Positions 27,682-36,075 of a stretch of DNA of 64,000 nucleotides are shown here, one piece after another. The first letter of the stretch is position 1. Every line of letters starts with the position of its first letter. The notes under the pieces were generated by a model. It was given only the letters and a program-made list of their open reading frames with translations, did not search any database and was not told the origin of the DNA. Position numbers and translations under genes: made by a program. Origin of the DNA: Elusimicrobiota bacterium (GTDB lineage: Bacteria > Elusimicrobiota > UBA8919); NCBI GenBank assembly GCA_040757695.1, contig JBFLWK010000006.1, positions 1 through 64,000 on the forward strand. Direction: 5' to 3'.

Positions 27682-28781
27682 TTTTGGAAAAATTCTTTAA
27701 TGGTTTCTATTACAATTCCAATCTCTTCGTTGTTGAGTTCCGGATACATTGGAAGTGATATTACCTCTGCCGATATTTGTTCTGTCTTCGGCAATTTGAA
27801 GTGAGACAGTCCGAGTGCTGTTTGTTTATGTATTGGTGTGGGCCAAGAGACCAAAACCTCAATCCCGTTTTCTTTGAGATATTTAACAAGTTCGTTCCGC
27901 TTTTTTGTTCTTATGACATAATTCTGATAGGTATCAAAATAATCCGAACCTGAAATCGGATGAATTAAAATGTCTCCGACACCGGATAGTTCTTTATCAT
28001 AGATTTTTGCGATTTCACGGCGCCTTTCAACCCACCTCTCAAAATAATTCATTTTCATATTTAGAATCGCGGCATGCAGATTATCCAGCCGCGTACACCA
28101 ACCGAAACATTCTATAACTTCCACCGACTCAACTCTGCCGTTATCTCTGAATGCACGGATTTTTCTTGCAAGAGCGTCATCATTGGTGCAAACCATTCCG
28201 CCGTCGCCTGCAGTTCCCAATAATTTTGCTGGATAGAAACTAAAAATTCCGGCGGTTCCGAATGAGGCACATCTCCTTCCTTTAAACTTTGCACCAAGTG
28301 CCTGTGCGGCATCTTCTACGACAATCAGATTGTATTTTTTGGCAATCTCCATTATTTTATCCATCTGACAGGCGTGACCATTTAAGTGAACAGGGATAAT
28401 TCCTCGTGTTTTTGCTGTTACTGCTTTCTCAATTTGGTCAACATCCATATTAAAATCATCTTTTATATCAATAAGAACTGGTTTTGCTCCACATTGAACA
28501 ATCGCTCCAATGGTTGCAACAAATGTATGGGAAACTGTTATTACTTCATCACCGGGTTTGAATAATGCCTGTGCTGAAAGATAAAGAGCATCTGTGCCTG
28601 TATTTACACCTATAGCATATTTAGTCCCAACATATTCTGCAATTCTTTTTTCAAAATTTTCTAAATCCTGTCTTAAAATAAAATCTCCGCCGGACATTAT
28701 CTTTTCCCAGACACCGTCAAATTCTTTTTTCAACATCTGATACTGCTTCGGATAATTTACGAATCGTACTTTATAAGTCAC
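27678..28781 (-). CDS. DegT/DnrJ/EryC1 sugar aminotransferase
   Basis: The 367-residue PLP aminotransferase has GVNTGTDALYLSAQA, VEDAAQALGA, and the lysine block FSFYPAKLLGTAGDGGM. It starts with GTG at 28781, sharing GTGA with the E1 beta stop codon. Placed beside the CapD-type dehydratase and a PglC-like transferase, it is the probable 4-aminotransferase (PglE/PseC role) of a bacillosamine-like pathway. That assignment is from context. Confidence 0.9.
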   Translation of the reverse strand: MTYKVRFVNYPKQYQMLKKEFDGVWEKIMSGGDFILRQDLENFEKRIAEYVGTKYAIGVNTGTDALYLSAQALFKPGDEVITVSHTFVATIGAIVQCGAKPVLIDIKDDFNMDVDQIEKAVTAKTRGIIPVHLNGHACQMDKIMEIAKKYNLIVVEDAAQALGAKFKGRRCASFGTAGIFSFYPAKLLGTAGDGGMVCTNDDALARKIRAFRDNGRVESVEVIECFGWCTRLDNLHAAILNMKMNYFERWVERRREIAKIYDKELSGVGDILIHPISGSDYFDTYQNYVIRTKKRNELVKYLKENGIEVLVSWPTPIHKQTALGLSHFKLPKTEQISAEVISLPMYPELNNEEIGIVIETIKEFFQK

Positions 28782-29779
28782 ACAAAACCTCGCTTTCTTA
28801 AAATTTTTTTGACCGCTTCGGTTATTTTTTTATAGTTGGGATAATACGCATTTTCCAGAGTGCAGCTCGCAGGTGCGGGACAATCAGATAGAGCAACCCT
28901 TATTACCGGTGATTTAAGATACCGTAATAAATTTTCTGAAACAAATGCCGATATTTCGCCAGACACACCGAATGATTTCCAACCGACATCCGCAATAACC
29001 AACCGTCTCGTTTTTTTCACGGAACTTAAAACCAAGTTTTTGTCAAACGGCTTGACCGTTCTTAAATCAATCACTTCCGCATCAATCCCGATTTTTTCCA
29101 GTTCAATCGCTGCTTTTATCGATTGATACGCCATATAAGAAATACCAATAACAGTAACATCCGTACCTTTTCGTCTGATAATTCCTTTACTGATTGGTAT
29201 TGAATAGATTTTTTCGGGAACATTTTCTTCAATGGAATACAGCCATCTATCGTCAATAAAAATCACCGGATTATCATCTTCAATTGCGGAAATCATTAGT
29301 CCTTTGGCATCAAAAGGTGTAGACGGCATAACAACTTTTAAGCCGGGAATATGTGCAAATATAGAATGAAACACCTGCGAGTGTTGTGCCGCCTGTTCGC
29401 CACCGCGATTTATTATTCCCCAAATAACTACCGGCACTGACATTTTTCCACCAGACATATAATGCCAGTTTGCCGCCTCGTTTATAATCGGGTCCATTGC
29501 ATAAAGCATAAAATCCATTCTCGGATGAACGATTACCGGCCTCATACCAGCAATTGCTGCACCAACGGCACTACCAGTAATCGCATTTTCGGAAACGGGA
29601 GTATCAATTATTCTTTCAGTACCAAATTTTTCAAGAAGTCCTCTACAAGTATTACCTACATACCATGGACTTTTCACACCCTGACCAATAAGGAAAACGG
29701 ATTTATCTTTCGCCATCATCTGATGAAGTGCTTCGTTTATCGACAGTGAATAAGATAATTTTCTATTCTTTGAAGACAT
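28778..29779 (-). CDS. Thiamine-diphosphate dehydrogenase E1 beta-like subunit
   Basis: The 333-residue transketolase-pyrimidine plus C-terminal domain protein of the PDH/acetoin dehydrogenase E1 beta type contains DTPVSENAITGSAVGAAIAG, HSQVFHSIFAHIPGLKVVMP and VIDLRTVKPFD. It pairs with the alpha subunit directly upstream (overlap 17 bases). No E2 or E3 gene is near, and both partners sit inside a sugar-modification operon. A non-oxidative two-carbon transfer to a keto sugar or similar is therefore worth considering. Confidence 0.87.
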   Translation of the reverse strand: MSSKNRKLSYSLSINEALHQMMAKDKSVFLIGQGVKSPWYVGNTCRGLLEKFGTERIIDTPVSENAITGSAVGAAIAGMRPVIVHPRMDFMLYAMDPIINEAANWHYMSGGKMSVPVVIWGIINRGGEQAAQHSQVFHSIFAHIPGLKVVMPSTPFDAKGLMISAIEDDNPVIFIDDRWLYSIEENVPEKIYSIPISKGIIRRKGTDVTVIGISYMAYQSIKAAIELEKIGIDAEVIDLRTVKPFDKNLVLSSVKKTRRLVIADVGWKSFGVSGEISAFVSENLLRYLKSPVIRVALSDCPAPASCTLENAYYPNYKKITEAVKKILRKRGFV

Positions 29780-30746
29780 ATTTTGTTAATTCACTTTCTT
29801 TTGGATATGGACTTTTTTTTGCAAAATCATATGCGACTTTTACTTTTGCTTCAATTTCACTTTTTATCTTTTCTATTTTTTCTGGATTTACAATTTTATT
29901 TTTGAGAAGATAATTTTCAAATTTTTTGAGCGGATCTTTTTTCTGCCACCTTACTATTTCCGCTTTCGGTCTTATATCGGTACGGGTTCCCTGAATGTTG
30001 TCGTCAGGACCTACATGACCGCGAAGCCGATAAGTCAAAAATTCAATAAAAACCGGACCGGCGCCAGAGCGACATAATTCGGCAGATTTTTCTGCGACTT
30101 CATAAACTTTTAACACATCGTTGCCATCTACTCTGAAACTTTTTATACTAAACGGCTTGGCAATTTTGTAAATATCATTATTGGGACGGCATTCTTTTAT
30201 TGGCATATGAGTTGAGTACAGATTATTTTCACAGGCAAATATAATTGGTAATTTTTTAAGTGCTGCAAAATTAAGTGATTCGTAAAGCACACCTTCACCA
30301 CAAGCACCATCACCAAAGAAACTTACTGCTATTCTTTTTTCTTTTCTTATTTTTGAAGCGAGTGCAGAACCTACTGCTAATGAGATTGTACCTGCTACTA
30401 TTGGCGCGGCACCGAGCATATTATTTTCCAGTGAACAGACATGCATTGAGCCACCACGACCTTTAGAGCAGCCGGTTATTTTACCGTATATCTCTGCAAC
30501 CATTTCTTTCATACTGCCGCCGTGTGCAAGATAATGCCCGTGAGAACGGTGGTTCCCAAAAATATAATCATCCTTTGTAAGTGCAGCACAGACACCCGTT
30601 GCAATCGCTTCCTCACCTGTGTAAAGATGGCATGGTGTTTTTATCTCGCCTTTTACTATCGGCTCTACAAAACTCTCTTCACAGAACCGAATTCTGAGCA
30701 TTGTTTTATAAAGATTGATTAAAAAAGAAGGAGAATATTTGCTCAT
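29763..30746 (-). CDS. Thiamine-diphosphate dehydrogenase E1 alpha-like subunit
   Basis: The 327-residue ThDP-binding partner carries the cofactor motif GDGACGEG...FACENN with the right 28-30-residue spacing, and CSKGRGGSMHV, as in pyruvate/acetoin E1 alpha. Together with the next gene it makes an alpha2beta2 ThDP enzyme. Its start overlaps the PglC-like stop by ATGA, so it is translated as part of the glycan operon rather than a metabolic one. Substrate unknown. Confidence 0.87.
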   Translation of the reverse strand: MSKYSPSFLINLYKTMLRIRFCEESFVEPIVKGEIKTPCHLYTGEEAIATGVCAALTKDDYIFGNHRSHGHYLAHGGSMKEMVAEIYGKITGCSKGRGGSMHVCSLENNMLGAAPIVAGTISLAVGSALASKIRKEKRIAVSFFGDGACGEGVLYESLNFAALKKLPIIFACENNLYSTHMPIKECRPNNDIYKIAKPFSIKSFRVDGNDVLKVYEVAEKSAELCRSGAGPVFIEFLTYRLRGHVGPDDNIQGTRTDIRPKAEIVRWQKKDPLKKFENYLLKNKIVNPEKIEKIKSEIEAKVKVAYDFAKKSPYPKESELTKYVFKE

Positions 30747-31333
30747 CTATTCAGCACCTTAAAAATCGTCTTAAAAATTATCACTGAATCAATCCAGAAA
30801 GAGTGTTTTTTAACATATTTTAACTGAAGCCGTTTTTTTTCAGGCCAGATTTTTTCCTGATATGCTTTTTCAGGGTCTAAACTTCCGGCTAAAATCGCAC
30901 CTTCATCAGAATCCCATAAAGATGCCCAATCAGTAATACCGGGCTTCACAGTTAAAATCTTTTTTTCGTCGTCGCTGAACATATCTACATAAAAAGGCAC
31001 CTCGGGACGGGGTCCTACAAAACTCATCTCGCCTTTTAAGACATTTATCAACTGAGGCAGTTCGTCAAGTTTATATTTTCTTAAAAATTTACTGACTTTA
31101 AGTAACCGTGGGTCATCATCAGCAGTAGACGAAGCACCGATTTTATCCGCATCTACAACCATAGTTCTGAATTTAAACATCCTAAATGTTACCCCATGTC
31201 TACCAACCCTGACTCCACGATAAAATACCGGTCCCCTGTCTTCTTTTTTTATTAAAATACCCACAAGCAAAAAAAGCGGCGACAGAATCAGAAGTCCTAA
31301 AAACGAAAAAATAATATCAAACAATCTTTTCAT
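30743..31333 (-). CDS. Initiating phosphoglycosyl transferase (PglC/WbaP C-terminal type)
   Basis: The 196-residue minimal polyprenol-phosphate phosphoglycosyltransferase has a re-entrant membrane helix at residues 3-27, FKFRTM, the KYKLDELPQL catalytic Asp-Glu pair, and MSFVGPRPE. It loads a sugar phosphate onto undecaprenyl phosphate, the first step of repeat-unit assembly. Its size is close to PglC, which fits the neighbouring bacillosamine-like genes. It starts within the stop of the small 59-residue gene (ATGA). Confidence 0.92.
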   Translation of the reverse strand: MKRLFDIIFSFLGLLILSPLFLLVGILIKKEDRGPVFYRGVRVGRHGVTFRMFKFRTMVVDADKIGASSTADDDPRLLKVSKFLRKYKLDELPQLINVLKGEMSFVGPRPEVPFYVDMFSDDEKKILTVKPGITDWASLWDSDEGAILAGSLDPEKAYQEKIWPEKKRLQLKYVKKHSFWIDSVIIFKTIFKVLNR

Positions 31334-31509
31334 AGTGATGGTTTAAATTTCTTCAAATACTGGGCTTGCCGATACAACTCAAATGCAGTTTTGAGTTTTT
31401 TCTCAAATGGCTCTCTGGCAAACAGCTGACGACATTTTTCCTTTGACTTAAATAAACTCTTCCGGTATTTTTCAACATCTTTTTGATTTTGAGCAATCCG
31501 ATTATTCAT
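31330..31509 (-). CDS. Small basic protein, family shared with 40179-40343
   Basis: A 59-residue protein (starts MNNRIAQNQKDVEKYRK, contains FAREPFEKKLKTAFELYRQ). It is about 85% identical to the 54-residue product at 40179-40343; the shared core ends with ELYRQ-QYLK. Highly charged, helical, no membrane segment. The start codon overlaps the stop of a nucleotidyltransferase C-terminal remnant, and its own stop overlaps the PglC-like start. In both copies it follows a nucleotidyltransferase cassette, which suggests an antitoxin- or partner-like role; this is inference. Confidence 0.7.
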   Translation of the reverse strand: MNNRIAQNQKDVEKYRKSLFKSKEKCRQLFAREPFEKKLKTAFELYRQAQYLKKFKPSL

Positions 31510-31561
31510 AGTATTTCTTCATAAAATCATCAAACTTGTCAGATAAATTATGCTTATGCAT
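31502..31561 (-). pseudogene. Nucleotidyltransferase C-terminal remnant
   Basis: Nineteen codons reading MHKHNLSDKFDDFMKKYYE before the stop. This looks like the last helix of a DUF-type nucleotidyltransferase (KHNL-KF-F pattern). It lies against the left end of the IS630 element; the N-terminal part of the presumed same gene lies at the other end (32751-32920). The middle, roughly 90 residues, is missing. Confidence 0.5.
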
Positions 31562-31568
31562 TGTAACA

Positions 31569-32381
31569 TTAGTTTTTGATAACATCATAATGCCTGCCGA
31601 GTTTTTTGCTGGCAACGTTCTTTGTAAATTGCCACGACACACCGATTTTTTGCCGGTTGCGGCGTTTTGCCCAGTGCTGAACTTCACGGGAAAATTTGGT
31701 CATAGTTCCCAATCGTCTGTCAATACATTGCTTCGTAAGTGCTGAAAGTTCTATCTCCGCCATATTCAGCCAGCTGGCTTTCTTGGGAGTATAGACCATC
31801 TGGAAACGCTGAGTCATCCAAAACGCATCTTCCGGCAGAAAGTTTTCGTAAAACGAAGACGGAGAATGCGTGTTGAGATTATCCTGGACCAGCAAGATTT
31901 TCTCGGCATCGCGATACTTTTTCTCAAGTTGTCTCATAAAATCAGCATAGTCCTTTTTCGTTCTTCGCTCTTTGACAGCGACAATACGTTTTCCCGCTAA
32001 CGGCTCGACAGCGAGCATGACGCAGCAGGTTCCGTTTCTTTTGTAATGATGGTCTTCACGCAAAACCTGTCCCTTTTTCATATGTATTGGGGCAACGACA
32101 TCTTTAAGCAGCTGGCACGGACGCTCGTCAAAACAGACGACCGGTCGCCGCGGGTCATATGGACGCTCGTATACATCAAGAACCTCTTCCATGCGCCAGA
32201 TGAACGCCGAAGTAATCTGACCGATGCACCATTGTTTTTTCAGGTGAGGGCTAAGTTCGTTTTTTTTAAAACCCTCTTCACCGTCTGATGTGAAATGTTG
32301 TCTACTATGTCCAACTCGACCATCGTATCGGCAATCAGACGCAATGTCCAGCGGTTGCGGCCGTTCGGCGGCTTTGAGCAT
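31569..32381 (-). CDS. IS630 transposase, DDE half (orfB)
   Basis: The true coding part begins after the slippery site near 32268; upstream residues of this frame are untranslated shadow. The DDE catalytic residues are in VCFDERP, LLVQDNLNTHS and KKASWLNMAEIEL. It is fused to orfA by a -1 frameshift at A-AAA-AAA (coding strand of 32260-32267) to give a product of about 380 residues, the usual IS630 size. The stop lies in the left terminal repeat. Confidence 0.85.
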   Translation of the reverse strand: MLKAAERPQPLDIASDCRYDGRVGHSRQHFTSDGEEGFKKNELSPHLKKQWCIGQITSAFIWRMEEVLDVYERPYDPRRPVVCFDERPCQLLKDVVAPIHMKKGQVLREDHHYKRNGTCCVMLAVEPLAGKRIVAVKERRTKKDYADFMRQLEKKYRDAEKILLVQDNLNTHSPSSFYENFLPEDAFWMTQRFQMVYTPKKASWLNMAEIELSALTKQCIDRRLGTMTKFSREVQHWAKRRNRQKIGVSWQFTKNVASKKLGRHYDVIKN

Positions 32382-32683
32382 GCTATTGCTGTGATTTTTG
32401 CTTTGTCCCGGCCGGTAAATTTACCCGGAGCACCGGGACGGGGCTGCTCTTTGATGGCTGCTTCCAATCCGTCGTGCACATAGCGGTAACGCACAGTTCG
32501 CACCGTGTTGCGCGCCGTACCCAATGTTTCTATTATCTGGGTGTCAGTTTTTCGCTTGTCAGCCATCAGTAATATCCGGCACCTTGTCAGAGTTCGTGCC
32601 TTCTGGACTCCTTTGGCTATTAGTTCTTTCAAATACTTCCGCTCTTTCGGTTTCAGTGCTACAAGATTCTTCTTCTTTCCCAT
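32240..32683 (-). CDS. IS630 transposase, helix-turn-helix half (orfA)
   Basis: About 147 residues. Two helix-turn-helix units bind the terminal repeats (DTQIIETLGTARNTVRTVRYRY and the later NISHQTVKRVL). ATG 32683 is chosen for a strong AAAGGAGGT site 8 bases upstream. The zero frame stops shortly after the A8 run; -1 frameshifting continues into orfB. Confidence 0.85.
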   Translation of the reverse strand: MGKKKNLVALKPKERKYLKELIAKGVQKARTLTRCRILLMADKRKTDTQIIETLGTARNTVRTVRYRYVHDGLEAAIKEQPRPGAPGKFTGRDKAKITAIACSKPPNGRNRWTLRLIADTMVELDIVDNISHQTVKRVLKKTNLALT

Positions 32684-32707
32684 GTATGCTACCTCCTTTT
32701 TGGAGAT

Positions 32708-32736
32708 AGTATACAATATTTTTTGTTTGTTGTCAA
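32708..32736 (-). promoter_or_regulatory. Transposase promoter
   Basis: TTGACA (32731-32736), 17-base spacer, TATACT (32708-32713), reading left. The -35 box lies inside the right terminal inverted repeat, so transposase binding to the repeat could repress its own promoter. Confidence 0.75.
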
Positions 32737-32750
32737 GTATTTATGTTACA

Positions 32751-32920
32751 CTACACTTAACTAAAATATCTTTTAAAAATATATCTATATCTTTAGTTGT
32801 AAAAGGCTCGGTATAATAAATGGTTGCCACAGCACCGCCAATAGCATACTCTTTAAGTGTCCCCGCCTGACACATTCTATTTATCACATTGAATACTTTT
32901 TCTATTTCTTCGTTTTTCAT
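32751..32920 (-). pseudogene. Nucleotidyltransferase N-terminal part, interrupted by IS630
   Basis: From ATG 32920 the frame reads MKNEEIEKVFNVINRM... then YAIGGAVATIYYTEPFTTKD and IDIFLKD before running into the IS terminal repeat. The GG-ATIYY...TTKDIDIF pattern is that of small DUF-type/AbiEii-like nucleotidyltransferases (G-G then D-x-D). About 56 residues remain. The likely C-terminal end lies beyond the IS at 31502-31561. The gene sat 3 bases after the methyltransferase stop at 32924. Confidence 0.7.
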
Positions 32921-32923
32921 CTT

Positions 32924-33634
32924 TCAATTTTTCCTTAAAATTGTAACCATCTGACCTACTAAAAAAGGGAATAATTTTTGCAGAATAAAATAAAAACTCG
33001 GAATATTTTTGGAAATGAACCGCCCAACCGGCGGCACTAACGCACCTCTGTAAACCTTAAAAACTGATGTTTCGGAACCGACACCAAAAAGATTGGCAAT
33101 TCTCTTTTTTGATAAACCCTTATATGTTTTGTTAAACGGGTGAGAATATCTCCAATCAATTAGCATGATGTAACCCCCTTTTTTAGTAACCCTTACCATT
33201 TCTTTCGCTACTTTATCAGACAAATCATCATCCGTCATTTGAAGAAACATTGTTGACTCCATAACGCAATCAAAAAAGTCATCTTCAAATTTCAGGCAAC
33301 CGGCATCGCCATGCGTCCAACTGATATTGGGAAATCTATCTTTTGCCTTCACAATACTATCTTCAAGAATGTCCACACCGTAGAGATTTGAAGGTGAAAA
33401 ACCCAACTTAAGAAGATTAAGGATACTCGCTCCATTACCACAGCCAACATCTAAAACCTTTACAGTTTGTGGCTCAAGTTTTGTTGATGCTATGGCTTGA
33501 ATTATTGACCTGTCAAGGGCGAGTATCTGAAACAAAACTTCCGGATTTTTTAATAGGTCATTTCTGTCTTTCCCTTTTCTGTTATAGTACTCTTTGTAAA
33601 TCTCGGTTGTTTTTTGTTCAATCTCATTTAACAT
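32924..33634 (-). CDS. Class I SAM-dependent methyltransferase
   Basis: The 236-residue protein has VLDVGCGNGASILNLL as motif I near residue 60, GVDILEDSI as motif II and FDCVMESTMFLQM as motif IV. It ends three bases before the interrupted nucleotidyltransferase and abuts a GT2 gene upstream. A glycan-methylating role is inferred from context. Confidence 0.82.
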   Translation of the reverse strand: MLNEIEQKTTEIYKEYYNRKGKDRNDLLKNPEVLFQILALDRSIIQAIASTKLEPQTVKVLDVGCGNGASILNLLKLGFSPSNLYGVDILEDSIVKAKDRFPNISWTHGDAGCLKFEDDFFDCVMESTMFLQMTDDDLSDKVAKEMVRVTKKGGYIMLIDWRYSHPFNKTYKGLSKKRIANLFGVGSETSVFKVYRGALVPPVGRFISKNIPSFYFILQKLFPFLVGQMVTILRKN

Positions 33635-33635
33635 T

Positions 33636-34682
33636 TCAATTCACCTTTGCTTTTTTAACGCATATCAGCCAAAAATTTTTAGAAACCAAAACTTTCCCTA
33701 AACCAACAATTGAACCAAAGCCATAAGCAATATGAAGTGCCGCAAAAATAATTGGTAAGACCAAAAAATATCTGAAATTTTTTTCTTGAATTGCTATTTT
33801 AGCAGAAAAATATAAATTTGCCAATATATAAGCCAAAATTATTATTAAAAAAAGATAAATAAATACTGTGCTAAAAAATGATAAAATCAAACTTCCGAAC
33901 AAACTAGCTACAAAAACCAAAGGAATAAAATGCCTCAATCTAACAGGTATGTGCTCAGTAAATTTCATCGGATATATAGCCCACACACCATTTCTGAAAT
34001 TATTTTTACAGAATGATTTAAAATCCGAGCGGGTATAATAATAAGAGATTATATCTGGAAACAACATTATCTTACCACCACTTTTTTTTAGCCGGATATT
34101 GAATTCCATATCCTGACTACTAGAAAGATTCTCGTTGAAATATCCAATTTTGTCAAAAATTTCTCTTTTGTAACAGCCACCAAATACAGTATCCGTTTCT
34201 TTCGGTTGGTTTGCACCTGTCCTGAAATCTGAATTTCCAACCCCAAAACGACTTGTTAAAACATTTATAATCGCTCTACCAATAAAAGTATCATTCTGTG
34301 GTGAAGTTACCATTCTCCCACCAACATTGTCTGCATTATATTCATGCAAATATTTTATACATTTTGAAATATAATCTTTTTCATAAGCAGCATGCGCATC
34401 CATTCTTATAATAATTTCACCTTTAGCATTTTTAATACCAATATTTAATGCACAAGGAGTGATTTTTTTCAGATTCTCCAAAAGTTTGATGAATGAATAT
34501 TTTTCACTGTAATTTTTAACTATTTTCTTGGTCTCATCATCACTCAGCCCATCAACAACTAAAACCTCAAGATTATCTTTTGGATAATCCTGAACAATAA
34601 TAGAATCAAGACATTTACCAATGAACTTTTCTTCATTCCGACAGGGAATAATAACTGAAACGACTGAAACAAATGATTGCAT
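33636..34682 (-). CDS. Glycosyltransferase family 2 with C-terminal membrane helices (ExoA-like)
   Basis: The 348-residue protein has a GT-A core with SVIIPCRNEEKFIGKCLDS, VDGLSDDET, the donor motif RMDAHAAY, and FGGCYKREIFDKIG. Three hydrophobic helices follow at about 250-330, as in succinoglycan ExoA-type transferases. It adds a sugar at the membrane. The spacing to neighbours suggests the same transcript. Confidence 0.88.
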   Translation of the reverse strand: MQSFVSVVSVIIPCRNEEKFIGKCLDSIIVQDYPKDNLEVLVVDGLSDDETKKIVKNYSEKYSFIKLLENLKKITPCALNIGIKNAKGEIIIRMDAHAAYEKDYISKCIKYLHEYNADNVGGRMVTSPQNDTFIGRAIINVLTSRFGVGNSDFRTGANQPKETDTVFGGCYKREIFDKIGYFNENLSSSQDMEFNIRLKKSGGKIMLFPDIISYYYTRSDFKSFCKNNFRNGVWAIYPMKFTEHIPVRLRHFIPLVFVASLFGSLILSFFSTVFIYLFLIIILAYILANLYFSAKIAIQEKNFRYFLVLPIIFAALHIAYGFGSIVGLGKVLVSKNFWLICVKKAKVN

Positions 34683-34721
34683 AATTAAAATTCTTTTTAA
34701 TTACTTTAAACTATAGACCAT

Positions 34722-36065
34722 TTACCAATAATCAATAATCAATATGGGTTGAGCAATTCCATTTTCAAATATGGTATCTGATTCTCCTTGTTTTGCTCCT
34801 TGTATGAAAATTGAGAGTTTATTTAAAAGCAATAAAGTGGTATCCACTACGGGTTCCCAATTCTTAATATATCCTGTAAAAATAGAATAAGTTTGCCAGT
34901 TTCCTTGGCATTCTATTGGTTTTTTTAACAATATTATATTTTCCACTTCTCTATATATTATTGCAAGGTTATCGCCAATCTGAAATATTTCTGGACGGCT
35001 TATCGGTAGTGATAAAGTACCCATACCAGCAAGCTCAAAATCTAAGTTCCGTGATGTAACTTGCTCCACGGCAATTAAATTGTTGTGTTTAAGATCGTAG
35101 GAAATCATATAAATTTGAGGTATGCCTTTCTTATCGTTAGCATAATACACTATTCTGAATATATATCGTGAATCTATAAAAGCACCACACTGATTTATAA
35201 GATTGCTACCTTGAGGAATAATCATTAGAGGAGGAATCTCTCTCCTGCCATCTATTGGAAGATCTATTAATTGAGCACTATTGCTATCTTTAAAAGTTAA
35301 TCCAAAATTGTCACTATAAATTACATAAATATTTTCATTGGAATTAGGATTATCGTTTTTGACACGACACGTGTATGCTATAGCAACATAATTATCCCTT
35401 ATGCCAATAGTATTTATGTAAACGGAAGCAATATTATTTGCCTTTATAAGTGAAATATGGTACTTTTGCCAAGTTCCGGTTGATGTATCGTATTTATTTA
35501 TTGCCATAGTATTGGCATCGTCATTACGATATACCAACAAAAGGTGATTGCCGAGATTATAAAACTGTGGGTAGGTTATATTCTTACAGGGAAGATTCAA
35601 TAAATGAAAATCGGTTGAAATAATATCAATTTTTCCTTCTTGGAGTGAAACAATTTTAAGTTTTAGATAATATGGCACTGTTGCATGAGCACCACAGATT
35701 AGATGTAAATAACCGTCGTTTGAATATCCCATATTTATTGAACAATGCCCATCGCCTAATAATCTAGCCATCATTTCATTTTTAAGTGTTCTGTAGAATA
35801 CACGATTTTTTGTTAAATCTCTAAAAGCCAACACAATGTCCCCTTCACTGCCAAAATATGATATAATCTGAACATTATTTAGAGTCATTAAACCGCTTTT
35901 CCGGAATACCGAAAGGTTTATGCTGCTCTTTCCATATCCCTTGGTTCTCAATTGCAGAATATTGATATTTCTTTGACTTTTGAACTTTGCGATGTTATTA
36001 CACCCTTCTGTTAGTAAGTTTTGAGAAACCATGAGATAAAAAATTAATGCTATTTTGTTTATCAT
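34722..36065 (-). CDS. Secreted BNR-repeat beta-propeller protein (BNR_4-like)
   Basis: About 447 residues. A probable N-terminal signal segment (KIALIFYLMV) is followed by a predicted beta-propeller with GDGHCSINMGYSNDGYLHLI and GAHATVPYYLK. This matches the DGH...I-DGY-H--G-H pattern of BNR_4 proteins, a fold shared by several polysaccharide lyases (for example ulvan lyases) and glycan-binding proteins. It probably acts on or binds the exported glycan outside the cell. ATG 36065 avoids the overlap with the upstream gene; no strong ribosome site is visible. Confidence 0.6.
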   Translation of the reverse strand: MINKIALIFYLMVSQNLLTEGCNNIAKFKSQRNINILQLRTKGYGKSSINLSVFRKSGLMTLNNVQIISYFGSEGDIVLAFRDLTKNRVFYRTLKNEMMARLLGDGHCSINMGYSNDGYLHLICGAHATVPYYLKLKIVSLQEGKIDIISTDFHLLNLPCKNITYPQFYNLGNHLLLVYRNDDANTMAINKYDTSTGTWQKYHISLIKANNIASVYINTIGIRDNYVAIAYTCRVKNDNPNSNENIYVIYSDNFGLTFKDSNSAQLIDLPIDGRREIPPLMIIPQGSNLINQCGAFIDSRYIFRIVYYANDKKGIPQIYMISYDLKHNNLIAVEQVTSRNLDFELAGMGTLSLPISRPEIFQIGDNLAIIYREVENIILLKKPIECQGNWQTYSIFTGYIKNWEPVVDTTLLLLNKLSIFIQGAKQGESDTIFENGIAQPILIIDYW

Positions 36066-36075
36066 TGAAATAATT

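Larger units (their letters stand above)
31562..32750 (-). mobile_element. IS630-family insertion sequence
   Basis: About 1,189 bases. Terminal inverted repeats TGTAACAT(A/T)A(A/G)T... match 18 of 23 bases (left 31562-31584, right 32728-32750 on the other strand). Two overlapping transposase frames are joined by an A8 slippery run. The GC content is visibly higher than its surroundings, so it is a recent arrival. It interrupts a small nucleotidyltransferase gene inside the polysaccharide operon. The exact TA target duplication could not be fixed. Confidence 0.85.

Noticed and set aside
31329-31509. Treating the 31.4 kb and 40.2 kb duplicate segments as mere repeats
   Set aside because: Differences keep one reading frame open in both and are mostly conservative, so a protein-coding family is more likely.
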